64,000 nucleotides of DNA from Chryseobacterium phocaeense (GTDB lineage Bacteria; Bacteroidota; Bacteroidia; Flavobacteriales; Weeksellaceae): the NCBI RefSeq assembly GCF_900169075.1, contig NZ_LT827015.1:1364001-1428000 (forward strand), written 5' to 3'. This document shows, piece by piece, positions 31,997 to 39,666 of the stretch. Below the pieces are notes generated by a model, which ran no database searches, was not told the origin of the DNA, and saw only the letters and a program-made list of their open reading frames with translations. How positions within the stretch are numbered: position 1 is the stretch's first letter; every line of letters begins with the position of its first letter. The position numbers and the translations under genes are program-made.

Positions 31997-33853
31997 TTAG
32001 CTTCCCAGTTTATTCAGAAAGGTATTCAGGTCCTCATCCTTATCCAGTCCGAGTTTTTGTTTAATCCGATAACGGCTCATGCGGACGCTTTTAGGCTCTA
32101 TATGCATCAGCTGAGAGATCTGGCGGGTATCCATTTTAAGATAAAGATAAGCGCAGAGCTTCATATCAAGCAGCGTAAGGTTTTTCTTTGCTTTTTCATT
32201 GATGAGGTTAAAAAACTCAGGATGAATCTGCTGTATCCTTAGTTTGGCGTCTTCAAAATCATTATCCAGCACCATTTCCTCTTTTACGATCTTCTGCATA
32301 TTCAGGGAATTATCATCCGCCAGTTTATCTTTAATATGGTGAAGAACCCTGTTTTTGTGTTCAAGTTGCAGAACATTGGCCATAGCCTCCTTTTGGAGTT
32401 GCTGCTGCTGCGTTTCAAGGAGTTGCTGCTCGGCTTTTAACCTGGCTTTTTCTTCTTTTTCCAGCCTGATCTGCATTTCAGATTCATGGTTTTCCAGCTG
32501 GAGTTGCTTTTCACGTTCCATGGAAAGGCGCAGTTTAAAATGATAAGCCCTAAACATAAAGATCAGTCCCAATAAAGAGGCAGCAGCGATACATGCATAA
32601 AGATAGCTCTGGAATTTCCGGCTTGCTTCCCTTTCCTTTAATATTTTAACCTCATTGTTTTTCTTTTCGGTTTCGAACTGTATTTCCAACTTTTGGGCAT
32701 TCAGAGCCTGTTTTTGTTTAAAGTTTTTATTGCTGTATTCTGTAACCTCTTCCTGGAATGCAAGTGCTTTTTTGAAATCCCCCTGCTGTTTATAAAAACC
32801 GGACAGGGCCTGAACAATATTGATCAGGGTATAATAATAAGGATGCTCTCCGGTTTTCATCAGATCATAAGCCTGTAAGAGATAAGATTCCGCCAAAGCC
32901 TTATCTCCTTTCCTTGAAGCGAATTCACTGAGTATCCCAAGACTGCTGGCAGTAACTTCCTGCGTGTTGGGCACATTTTTCAGAAGATCTGCGGCTGACT
33001 TTGCATACTGAATGGCTTTTGATTCTGCGGTCTTATCACCTGCGGGAAAATATTTTAAATAGACGCTCGCAATATTAACGCAGGTGATGGCATGGGTATA
33101 TTTGGCTACCTGTTTTGGATGTCTTATATAAGTATCTTCTGCCTTTTGAAGATAAAATAAAACACTGTCCAGTTCTTTTTTCTCTCCGGATTCATTGTAC
33201 CGGTATTCATGGGCGACAGACAAGGCAGCATAGCTATTGCTTAACAGATTGTAATCTTTTGTCTGCAGAGCATTTTCCGTAGCTTTACGGGCATAATTGT
33301 TCACCTGGGCAATATTATTCCAGTCCGAATGGGCAGCATAGAGCTGATAATATAATTTGGATGCCATAGAAGGATCGGGTGATTTTTCCAGTTCTTTCAA
33401 TCCCATCTGGCAGAACTTTATCCTCTTTTCAGAATCCTCAATGGTTTTGAATAAAAATGCCTGGGCATAATATCCGTAAGCCAACGCTACAGGATTTTTA
33501 GACTGCTGTGCCAGCACCAGGGCGGAATCACTTACTTGCTTTAAAGTGGATAACTCCCGGTTATTGGCTTTGATAACGGTTAACAGCGTATAGGATTTTG
33601 CTGCTTCTGCATAATCTTTGTTTTGAAGTGCCATACGGGCACTCTGTCTGGCTTTTTTTTCTGCTGCAGCATAATTCCGGTCTATCCTATATGCTTCGGC
33701 AAGTCTGTTGAGCAATACTGGTTTGGATTGTTCATTCAGCCCCGGATTATTCACAGCACGCTGCAGACTGTCGATATACAGGCTTTGTGCCTGGCAGCTC
33801 AGACCTGTACAGATGCATAAATAGATAAACAGTTGATAGACTACAGATTTCAT
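31997..33853 (-). CDS. Membrane-tethered TPR transcriptional regulator D (TPR-TM-coiled coil-HTH)
   Basis: 618 residues, the longest of the four. The signal peptide (VYQLFIYLCICTGLSCQA) is followed by TPR helices to about residue 390 and one membrane helix (about 416-438, YACIAAASLLGLIFMFRAY). A long cytoplasmic coiled coil rich in Gln/Glu/Lys (about 440-520) leads to an HTH at about 565-613 (MDTRQISQLMHIEPKSVRMSRYRIKQKLGL). The coiled coil suggests dimerisation on the inner face. It is divergent from the DUF4870 operon at 34085. The gap contains a TTGTAGACG direct repeat with 11-bp spacing and a TATATTTG -7 element directed at this gene, so autoregulation or control of the operon is likely. 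Confidence 0.83.
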   Translation of the reverse strand: MKSVVYQLFIYLCICTGLSCQAQSLYIDSLQRAVNNPGLNEQSKPVLLNRLAEAYRIDRNYAAAEKKARQSARMALQNKDYAEAAKSYTLLTVIKANNRELSTLKQVSDSALVLAQQSKNPVALAYGYYAQAFLFKTIEDSEKRIKFCQMGLKELEKSPDPSMASKLYYQLYAAHSDWNNIAQVNNYARKATENALQTKDYNLLSNSYAALSVAHEYRYNESGEKKELDSVLFYLQKAEDTYIRHPKQVAKYTHAITCVNIASVYLKYFPAGDKTAESKAIQYAKSAADLLKNVPNTQEVTASSLGILSEFASRKGDKALAESYLLQAYDLMKTGEHPYYYTLINIVQALSGFYKQQGDFKKALAFQEEVTEYSNKNFKQKQALNAQKLEIQFETEKKNNEVKILKEREASRKFQSYLYACIAAASLLGLIFMFRAYHFKLRLSMEREKQLQLENHESEMQIRLEKEEKARLKAEQQLLETQQQQLQKEAMANVLQLEHKNRVLHHIKDKLADDNSLNMQKIVKEEMVLDNDFEDAKLRIQQIHPEFFNLINEKAKKNLTLLDMKLCAYLYLKMDTRQISQLMHIEPKSVRMSRYRIKQKLGLDKDEDLNTFLNKLGS

Positions 33854-33898
33854 AAACCTAAATTAAAACAATTTGCTGAACCCAATCACAGTGACCAA

Positions 33899-33906
33899 CA
33901 AATATA
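33899..33906 (-). promoter_or_regulatory. -7 element of regulator D
   Basis: TATATTTG on the minus strand, a perfect TAnnTTTG match, 46 bp before the start codon. No TTTG -33 box about 20 bp upstream, as at the other regulon promoters. Confidence 0.5.
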
Positions 33907-33956
33907 CTGGATTAGGATGATTTGTAACGTGCTTTAAATCAATGTTATTTGCTTTT

Positions 33957-33978
33957 TTGTAGACGCATTGTAGACGGC
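33957..33978. promoter_or_regulatory. Phased direct repeat TTGTAGACG x2, 11 bp apart
   Basis: TTGTAGACG at 33957 and 33968 (TTGTAGACGCA, TTGTAGACGGC). Further TTGTAG words lie at 34001 and 34046 in the same orientation. It lies between divergent regulator D and the DUF4870 operon, about 50-70 bp upstream of the regulator -7 element. Candidate binding site of regulator D. Confidence 0.55.
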
Positions 33979-34084
33979 TTCCTTTAACCAGGTAGATGCT
34001 TTGTAGCATAGCAGGATTAGGAAAAGCTGTCCATTGTCCGAATATTTGTAGCAGCAATAATGCACTCACTTTAATCATCAAATT

Positions 34085-34408
34085 ATGAACAACAAAAATT
34101 TATCAATCATTTCTTATATCACGCTGATAGGCTGGTTTATTGCTTATTTTTCTGGAAAAGACCAGGCGGATTCTCTGCTTAAATACCATCTGAGACAGTC
34201 TCTGGGGCTGATGATCATCAGTGTTATTTTCAATATCATCATGAGAATTATCGCAACGGCAGTTCCGGCACTTTCGTTTTTAGGAATAGCAGGTCTGTTG
34301 ATTCTGGTTTTCTGGATCCTGGGAATTATCAATGCGGCCAATGGAGCTGAAAAACCTGTTCCGGTATTCGGTAAAATGTTTGAGGACAAATTTGCCTTTA
34401 TCGGTTAA
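34085..34408 (+). CDS. DUF4870 (Tic20-like) membrane protein
   Basis: 107 residues with three membrane helices (about 8-24, 40-62 and 66-86) and the family signature: KYHLRQSLGL after the first helix and WILGIINAANGAEKPVPVFG at the C-terminal end. Function unknown. First gene of a four-gene plus-strand unit (34085-36622, gaps of 4-18 bp) that is divergent from regulator D. Confidence 0.8.
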   Translation: MNNKNLSIISYITLIGWFIAYFSGKDQADSLLKYHLRQSLGLMIISVIFNIIMRIIATAVPALSFLGIAGLLILVFWILGIINAANGAEKPVPVFGKMFEDKFAFIG

Positions 34409-34419
34409 ATAAGTCAGTA

Positions 34420-34890
34420 ATGAATTACAGATATTTTATACAGGAAGGGAGCCGGTTTCATCTGAAGACCAGTATGCCTGTTGCTATGATCCGGTTTATA
34501 GCATGCCTGGTTATTGCTGCCGCACTGTATTTTATTATTCCAGAGGAAAAGAAAATCGGGCTTTGGGGAGCGGGCATATTTGTGGTTTTCGGACTGATCA
34601 ATTTATTAAGGACTACCAAAAAGCTGATCATTGATCCTCATGCCCAGGTGATCATACACAAAAATAACATTCTGAACGGGGAGGTAGAGTATAGGTTTGA
34701 AGAATTTGAACAGTTCTATGTTTTGGTGACCAAATATGTTTTTATTCCCATGGACAGCACAGCTTTCTTTATATTCCATAAAAACGGGAAAGAAAAAAGG
34801 GTTCCGATTATTGTAGGATTGTTCGGATCAGGAAAAGTGCAGAAAGCCATCAATGAAGTCAGTGATATCATGAATATTGCAGAAAAATAA
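34420..34890 (+). CDS. Membrane protein with two N-terminal helices and PH-like domain, unknown function
   Basis: 156 residues. Two membrane helices (about 24-42 and 48-64) are followed by a 90-residue soluble strand-rich domain (KLIIDPHAQVIIHKNNIL, FEEFEQFYVLVTKYVFIP, FFIFHKNGKEKRVPIIVG), a layout like YcxB or bacterial PH-domain membrane proteins. I cannot assign a family with certainty. It starts 11 bp after the DUF4870 gene and belongs to the same transcription unit. Confidence 0.65.
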   Translation: MNYRYFIQEGSRFHLKTSMPVAMIRFIACLVIAAALYFIIPEEKKIGLWGAGIFVVFGLINLLRTTKKLIIDPHAQVIIHKNNILNGEVEYRFEEFEQFYVLVTKYVFIPMDSTAFFIFHKNGKEKRVPIIVGLFGSGKVQKAINEVSDIMNIAEK

Positions 34891-34908
34891 ATTGTAAATA
34901 AAGAAATT

Positions 34909-35889
34909 ATGAAACGCGGTTTAGGAATCTTCTGGATGCTGTATATGCTGTTTTTTGCAGTACCATTTCCTATGATTCTGTATTATAATATCAAGACTGA
35001 TGATCCGCCGCAGCTACATGATACCAGCCCCTGGCTGGCTGTGGGAATCCTTGGGCTTTCCGTGGTATTATGGATTATTGTATTATCCAGCTGGTTTTAC
35101 AAATGGATTGTAGTGAATTTTGTAGCCCAAAGAAATATCGCTTATCTGAATAAGCATGGTATTTCCAGAAAAGCGGAGATTCTTGAATCGGTAAAAACCT
35201 CAAAAGAGAACAGTAAGTATAATGTTTATGAGCTGCTTCTTTCTTTTAAAAACCTCGTCAACACCCAGATTACGCAGAAAACAATGGTTAATGACTCAAA
35301 GCCTCAGCAACACAGGTTTGAAGCAGGGAAAACCGTTGAGATCCGTATTGATAAAGACATGAAAAAGAAACCTTACTTTGTTTTTGCAGGGACGGAGGCA
35401 AGAATTAATATTATGGTCATTACGCTCATTACGCTGGGCTGGCTGGCTGTAGCCACACTGGTAGCCGGATATTATATGTATTCCTACCTCACGGAGAATA
35501 ACGGGACAGGGTGGAGGTTCATTGTGTACTGGCATCCGTTGGTAGTTTGCCCCGCTATATTACTTTTTTACAAAGGCATTTTATCATTTTTCTTAAGCAA
35601 AATCATGAGCGGAAAATCAGATCCGGAGCTTATTAAATTTAAAGGAGTAAGAACCACCGCCAGACTGATCAGTGCAGACCAGACGGGGACGTACATCAAT
35701 GAACAGCCTATGGTTTTATTTAAACTTGAATATGTAGATGAAAAAAATGAAACCCGGAGAGCTGAGATTAAAAAGATTGTCAACCTTCTGGATCTCAACA
35801 GCGTAAGACAGAAGACTGCAGATATTTTTTATTTAAAAGAAAATCCGGACCGTATTGCCTTTGCGGATGATCTGGATGAAATAAGCTGA
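34909..35889 (+). CDS. Four-helix membrane protein with two DUF3592-like soluble domains
   Basis: 326 residues. Helices lie at about 7-26, 43-67, 168-190 and 205-228. Two soluble beta domains of similar plan follow the first and second helix pairs (HGISRKAEILESV...VEIRID; GVRTTARLISADQTG...VDEKNETRRAEI...YLKENPDRIAF). The repeat of helix pair plus domain suggests internal duplication. The pattern resembles DUF3592 proteins; the role is unknown. Third gene of the four-gene unit. Confidence 0.65.
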   Translation: MKRGLGIFWMLYMLFFAVPFPMILYYNIKTDDPPQLHDTSPWLAVGILGLSVVLWIIVLSSWFYKWIVVNFVAQRNIAYLNKHGISRKAEILESVKTSKENSKYNVYELLLSFKNLVNTQITQKTMVNDSKPQQHRFEAGKTVEIRIDKDMKKKPYFVFAGTEARINIMVITLITLGWLAVATLVAGYYMYSYLTENNGTGWRFIVYWHPLVVCPAILLFYKGILSFFLSKIMSGKSDPELIKFKGVRTTARLISADQTGTYINEQPMVLFKLEYVDEKNETRRAEIKKIVNLLDLNSVRQKTADIFYLKENPDRIAFADDLDEIS

Positions 35890-35893
35890 AGAC

Positions 35894-36622
35894 ATGAAAA
35901 AAATAATTATCATACTTATTGGAGGTATTCTTGTTTCAGGCTGTGAGGAGGTTTCAAAAAGTATAAAAGATACTTTTGAACCCCAGTCCGATCCTGTAGT
36001 TCAGCAAAAAACTCAAGAAGCAGGAGAAGTTCCCGCCCAAAGTCCTTATGATGCCGCCGTTGAGCAGCAGATGCAGGAAGTACAGCACCTGGTTACCACC
36101 ATAGTAGAAAAACACACCAAAACCCACGTTCAACATACAGAAGGTAAAAACACTGATTTTCTGACCAATGAAGAAAAACTGAAGAAAGCTGAGGAAGCCC
36201 TGCGAGAGCTTCCTCAATATGCCGGAAAAGAAATTTATATTTATTCTTCCATTCATTTTTATGATGACGGTAGTATCAGTGTAAAGCTGCAGCATCCTAC
36301 AAACCCGGGGTATATTGACAGCTATCAATATAAAAACGGCAGCTGGAGTGAGCCGAAACCTGAGCAGATGTCCGTGAAAGATAAGATTCAAAGCCGTTTG
36401 GTGGCTTTGGAAAAAGTCAATTTCACCTATGTTGCCGCAGCAGCCCGTCTTTATAAAGAGAAAACGGAAGAAGTAGAAGGAGCACGACCAATAACCAGTA
36501 TCTATATATCAATCTGGAATAACAATTTACGATGGTTCCCGGCCAGCATCAGCGGAAGCCGGGAACGTTATTCCATTGAACTGAACCAAAACGGAACTTT
36601 GAAAAAATTTGAAAGGGAATAA
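35894..36622 (+). CDS. Lipoprotein of unknown function
   Basis: 242 residues with a lipoprotein signal (MKKIIIILIGGILVSGC, lipid on Cys17). A Gln/Glu-rich helical spacer (about 25-110) is followed by a compact beta region (YIYSSIHFYDDGSISVKLQHP). No known domain is recognised. It starts 4 bp after the preceding gene and closes the unit. The four products together look like a small envelope complex: two or three integral membrane proteins plus a lipoprotein. Confidence 0.7.
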   Translation: MKKIIIILIGGILVSGCEEVSKSIKDTFEPQSDPVVQQKTQEAGEVPAQSPYDAAVEQQMQEVQHLVTTIVEKHTKTHVQHTEGKNTDFLTNEEKLKKAEEALRELPQYAGKEIYIYSSIHFYDDGSISVKLQHPTNPGYIDSYQYKNGSWSEPKPEQMSVKDKIQSRLVALEKVNFTYVAAAARLYKEKTEEVEGARPITSIYISIWNNNLRWFPASISGSRERYSIELNQNGTLKKFERE

Positions 36623-36743
36623 TCCCGTTTTTGAGTAGGTTCAACTAAAGAAGTGCAGAGAATAGGGCAATATTGTTGGATAAGGTTAGGGAATACTTAA
36701 TTCAAACAATGAAAATTGCTTCTGTTCTCTGTGTTTTTTACCA

Positions 36744-37032
36744 TGAAAAGTCCTGCTTTAAAAATCTATTGATTTTTCTTAATGAAACTTAATCCCTTCA
36801 TGGATCTTAACGGTTCAAATCTGAAATCTGCATCATCAGGCATATCTGCGTGAATTTTCATCAAGCAAAGATTTTTATTATTCTTACTATTTAAGGGAGT
36901 AAAGATGTAACTTCTCGGGTTTTAGTAGACTGAATATACTTTCGCTTAGTCAAATCAATCGCAGATTGATTCTTTCTTTGTTATCTTAAAATATACATCA
37001 TCATCATCATTAAACTTTACGATAAAAAATAA
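36744..37032 (+). repeat. Direct duplication, copy 1
   Basis: Starts TGAAAAGTCCTGCTTTAAAA, contains GGTTCAAATCTGAAATCTGC, ATCTGCGTGAAT and CGCAGATTGATTCTTTCTTT, and ends GATAAAAAATA. The first 100 bp are almost identical to copy 2; the rest is diverged with small indels. The ATCTGCGTGAAT word resembles common dispersed intergenic repeats of the phylum. Confidence 0.7.
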
Positions 37033-37143
37033 TCAAAATTGCCGATGCGTCTTTGTGCTTTTATTAGATTGAAGATATAATAGCGTAAAGAGGAATGATG
37101 AAGCTAATGATTTTATCCCGTCTATAAATATGGCAGGGTTCCT

Positions 37144-37400
37144 TGAAAAGTCCTGCTTTAAAAATCTATTGATTTTTCTTAATGTAACTTAATCTCTTCA
37201 TGGATCTTAATGGTTCAAATCTGAAATCTGCATCATCAGCCAGATCTGCGTGAATTTCACCAAGCAATGGCTTTTATTATTCTTATCCGCTGAGATGGAG
37301 TAGCTGGATGACTGTTTGCTTAATCAGGTCGATCGCTGATTGATTCTTTCTTTGCCATCTTAAATATCTTTCCAGTATTAAATTTTTGATAAAAAATAGC
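37144..37400 (+). repeat. Direct duplication, copy 2
   Basis: Same sequence as 36744-37032, starting exactly 400 bp later and shorter by about 30 bp. No coding capacity. Confidence 0.7.
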
Positions 37401-37523
37401 CTGAGAACCAATCAAAAATCCGGTATAAAATTCCTGCCTCAATCTCAAATAAAAGGACCCGCTCTTTAGAAGCGGATCCAGTAGATAAAACATCTCATTT
37501 TTTTAATTAGACAACAATTAAAA

Positions 37524-37555
37524 AAGCACAGCCGACAATGCTGTGCTTAAATTTT
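37524..37555. terminator. Bidirectional terminator hairpin
   Basis: AAGCACAGC / GCTGTGCTT, 9-bp perfect stem, 7-base loop, flanked by AATTAAAA and AAATTTTTATTT. It lies on the far side of the lipase gene end (minus strand) and may end transcripts from both sides. Confidence 0.7.
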
Positions 37556-37680
37556 TATTTCAAATTTAATTGCAATTTCAAAGCTGAAAAAAGCAAAAAA
37601 AGATTTCATTTCAGTTGTATTACATAGTAAATGTAGTACAATTTTTAATACAAAACATGAATTAAATGTTAAAATTCACA

Positions 37681-37708
37681 ACTTATCCACAAATTGTTGT
37701 GGATAAGT
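37681..37708. other. Palindrome made of two inverted DnaA-box-like words
   Basis: ACTTATCCACAA-ATTG-TTGTGGATAAGT, 12-bp perfect arms. Each arm contains TTATCCACA, the consensus DnaA box. It lies 8 bp beyond the stop codon of the hydrolase gene in very AT-rich DNA. It may simply be the terminator stem of that gene; no further boxes cluster around it. Confidence 0.4.
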
Positions 37709-37715
37709 ATTTAAG

Positions 37716-38486
37716 TTATTGTTTTTCAATGTATTCTAAAATAAGTTTATTCAACATCTTCTTTTCTTCTTCACTTCCTTTGTTATCCATGTGTCCGTGA
37801 TTGATGGGGGTGGACTGTACGGTTATATGATATTTTTCCTGTTCCGTAAAAGAAGGCAATACCCCTTCATCAGCGGGATAATCATTGGAACGGATGGTAT
37901 ATATTTTAGGTAGTGCAGTTCGTGGAAGATACATTCTCCGGTTATCCATAGTAATAATTTTATATACCAATGCAGGATGCTTTGCGGCAAACAAAGCGGT
38001 CATATCTCCACCGTTGGAATGACCGATAAGACTTAGATGTTGATAATCAAGATCCGGCCTGGTCTTTTTAAGCTCATTCAGCACAAATAAAATGTTTTCA
38101 ACACCTCTTTCCCAGAAAGGCATTCTTGTATCCTGGAGCTTTCCCTGCATGGGAAGCAGTTCATCAGCAGGAAGCTCGTGCTGGATGCTTACTGTAAAAT
38201 ACCCTTTTGAAGCCAGTTTTTGGGTGAGGTAAGAATAAACTAAATAATCATTACCCCTATTGGCGCCGTAACCATGGCTGAAAATCACAACCTGTTGTCC
38301 GGGAAGCTTTTGATCTGTTTTCGGAGTATAAAATGCAACAGGAATCTTCCTGTTTCTTATGGAATCAAATAAAGTTAAAGTATCCAGCTTAGTTTCATAA
38401 TTTTTTTGATGAATTGCTGTTTTTTCAGACATGCAGCTGGCGAGCGTCAACAGGAAAACAGGGAGAAACAGAATCTTATACTTCAT
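37716..38486 (-). CDS. Alpha/beta hydrolase lipoprotein
   Basis: 256 residues. The lipoprotein signal (FLLTLASC, Cys18) is followed by an alpha/beta-hydrolase fold: oxyanion strand VIFSHGYGANRG, nucleophile Ser157 in GHSNGG, and catalytic His in NHGHMDN (230 or 232). It resembles chlorophyllase/PAF-acetylhydrolase-like lipases or esterases of the bacterial envelope. The substrate is unknown. No operon partner. Confidence 0.82.
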   Translation of the reverse strand: MKYKILFLPVFLLTLASCMSEKTAIHQKNYETKLDTLTLFDSIRNRKIPVAFYTPKTDQKLPGQQVVIFSHGYGANRGNDYLVYSYLTQKLASKGYFTVSIQHELPADELLPMQGKLQDTRMPFWERGVENILFVLNELKKTRPDLDYQHLSLIGHSNGGDMTALFAAKHPALVYKIITMDNRRMYLPRTALPKIYTIRSNDYPADEGVLPSFTEQEKYHITVQSTPINHGHMDNKGSEEEKKMLNKLILEYIEKQ

Positions 38487-38772
38487 AGATTTTATGTGGT
38501 TACAGACAGCAAATTAGTACTATTTTGTTGAATATCAGAAAGAAATTTTTCCTCCGATCATATTTATTGTTTAAAATAAATCTTTATATTTGGCCTATTA
38601 AAATCTCTTTATAAATATTACCATTTACTCAGTGTATTACTGCAATGCCTGAGATCCGGAGTTCAGAATTTCTGAGCCTAATTCTACTATTTTTCAATCA
38701 AAAAAGAAGGCTGACAATCAATACATGAGGTATTGATCATGTCGAAGCATTCTTCAAAAAAAAGAGATTATT

Positions 38773-39408
38773 ATGAAAACAAATACAATTGCCGTTATCG
38801 GCGGAACCGGAAAATCCGGGAAATATCTTGTTCAGGAGCTTCTGAAAAATGAATACCCTATGAAACTATTACTGCGGACTCCCGAAAATTTTACACTTGA
38901 ACATCCTTTAATTGAAATTATAAAAGGTGATGCGAGGAATTTTGAAGATGTCAACCGTCTTGTCGAAGGCTGTTCGGCCGTAATCAGTAAAATCGGGCAA
39001 CCGGCGGGTGAGAAATCAATTTTTACGGATGCGACGAGGAATATTATAAAGTCAATGAATATCCTCGGCATCAAAAGATATATCACCATTACAGGTTTGA
39101 ATGTGGATACTCCTTTTGACCATAAAAATGAAAAGGTGAAAGCCGCAACGGTATGGATGCATCAAAACTATCCGGAAACCACAAAAGACAAACAGGAAGA
39201 ATATGAAATTCTTGTAAACAGTAATCTGGACTGGACTTTAGTAAGGCTTCCGATGATCATTCCGTCTGATGAACATTTTAAGACTGAAGCCAACCTTACG
39301 GACTGCACAGGAGAGAAAATAAGTGCGGCGGATCTTTCTGAATTTCTGGTTAGCCAAATTGAAGATGAAACGTATTTTAAACAAAGTCCGTTTTTATATA
39401 ATGTTTAA
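38773..39408 (+). CDS. NAD(P)-binding oxidoreductase, atypical SDR (NmrA/BVR-B-like)
   Basis: 211 residues. The N-terminal Rossmann motif GGTGKSGKY (residues 10-18) is followed by RTPENF (NADP-preferring Arg) and KGDARNFEDVNRLVEGC. The classic SDR Tyr-x3-Lys is absent, as usual in atypical SDRs of the flavin-reductase/NmrA type. The role is probably quinone or flavin reduction or redox sensing; unproven. A small hairpin (TCAATAC / GTATTGA, 38718-38736) lies just upstream. The stop codon is embedded in a heptamer array. Confidence 0.8.
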   Translation: MKTNTIAVIGGTGKSGKYLVQELLKNEYPMKLLLRTPENFTLEHPLIEIIKGDARNFEDVNRLVEGCSAVISKIGQPAGEKSIFTDATRNIIKSMNILGIKRYITITGLNVDTPFDHKNEKVKAATVWMHQNYPETTKDKQEEYEILVNSNLDWTLVRLPMIIPSDEHFKTEANLTDCTGEKISAADLSEFLVSQIEDETYFKQSPFLYNV

Positions 39409-39458
39409 AGTTTAATGTTTAGAGTTTAGAGTTTAATGTTTAGAGTTCAAAGTTTTTA
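39403..39458 (+). repeat. Heptamer array GTTTARW x8 starting in the stop codon of the SDR gene
   Basis: Perfect 7-bp register: GTTTAAA, GTTTAAT, GTTTAGA, GTTTAGA, GTTTAAT, GTTTAGA, GTTCAAA, GTTTTTA. The first unit includes the last codon and TAA stop. Confidence 0.75.
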
Positions 39459-39633
39459 GATCCGATGTGGTTAAAAAATCTATGATTTTTTAAGAACTTA
39501 AGTGTACTTCTATCCACAAAAAGCATGAATCTTAAATTACTAAAGTGTCAAAAAAACTTTTGCCCCTTTTGTGGTTAAAAAATTAAAACAAAGCCTTTAA
39601 CACATTCAATAAACCGTAATGGTTTAAAATAAA

Positions 39634-39660
39634 ATAGAGAGCCGTTTATTGGCTCTCTAT
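39634..39660 (-). terminator. Terminator of uvrA
   Basis: ATAGAGAGCC / GGCTCTCTAT, 10-bp perfect stem, 7-base loop, 6 bp after the uvrA stop codon, with AAAATAAA to the left giving the U-run on the minus strand. Confidence 0.85.
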
Positions 39661-39666
39661 TCCTAT

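Larger units (their letters stand above)
36623..37715. other. Long non-coding region with a direct duplication
   Basis: 1.09 kb without a supported gene on either strand. It holds two copies of a 260-290-bp sequence exactly 400 bp apart, a weak hairpin GGACCCGCT / AGCGGATCC at 37455-37479, a terminator at 37524 and a palindrome with two DnaA-box-like words at 37681. Confidence 0.6.

Noticed and set aside
33863..34081. 72-codon minus-strand frame between regulator D and the DUF4870 gene
   Set aside because: It starts with a hydrophobic stretch but then overlaps the -7 element and phased repeat and lacks any recognisable motif; promoter DNA is the better reading.
37600..37715. Origin of replication
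   Set aside because: Only one inverted pair of DnaA-like boxes, convergent flanking genes, no dnaA, dnaN or box cluster; kept only as a low-interest finding.
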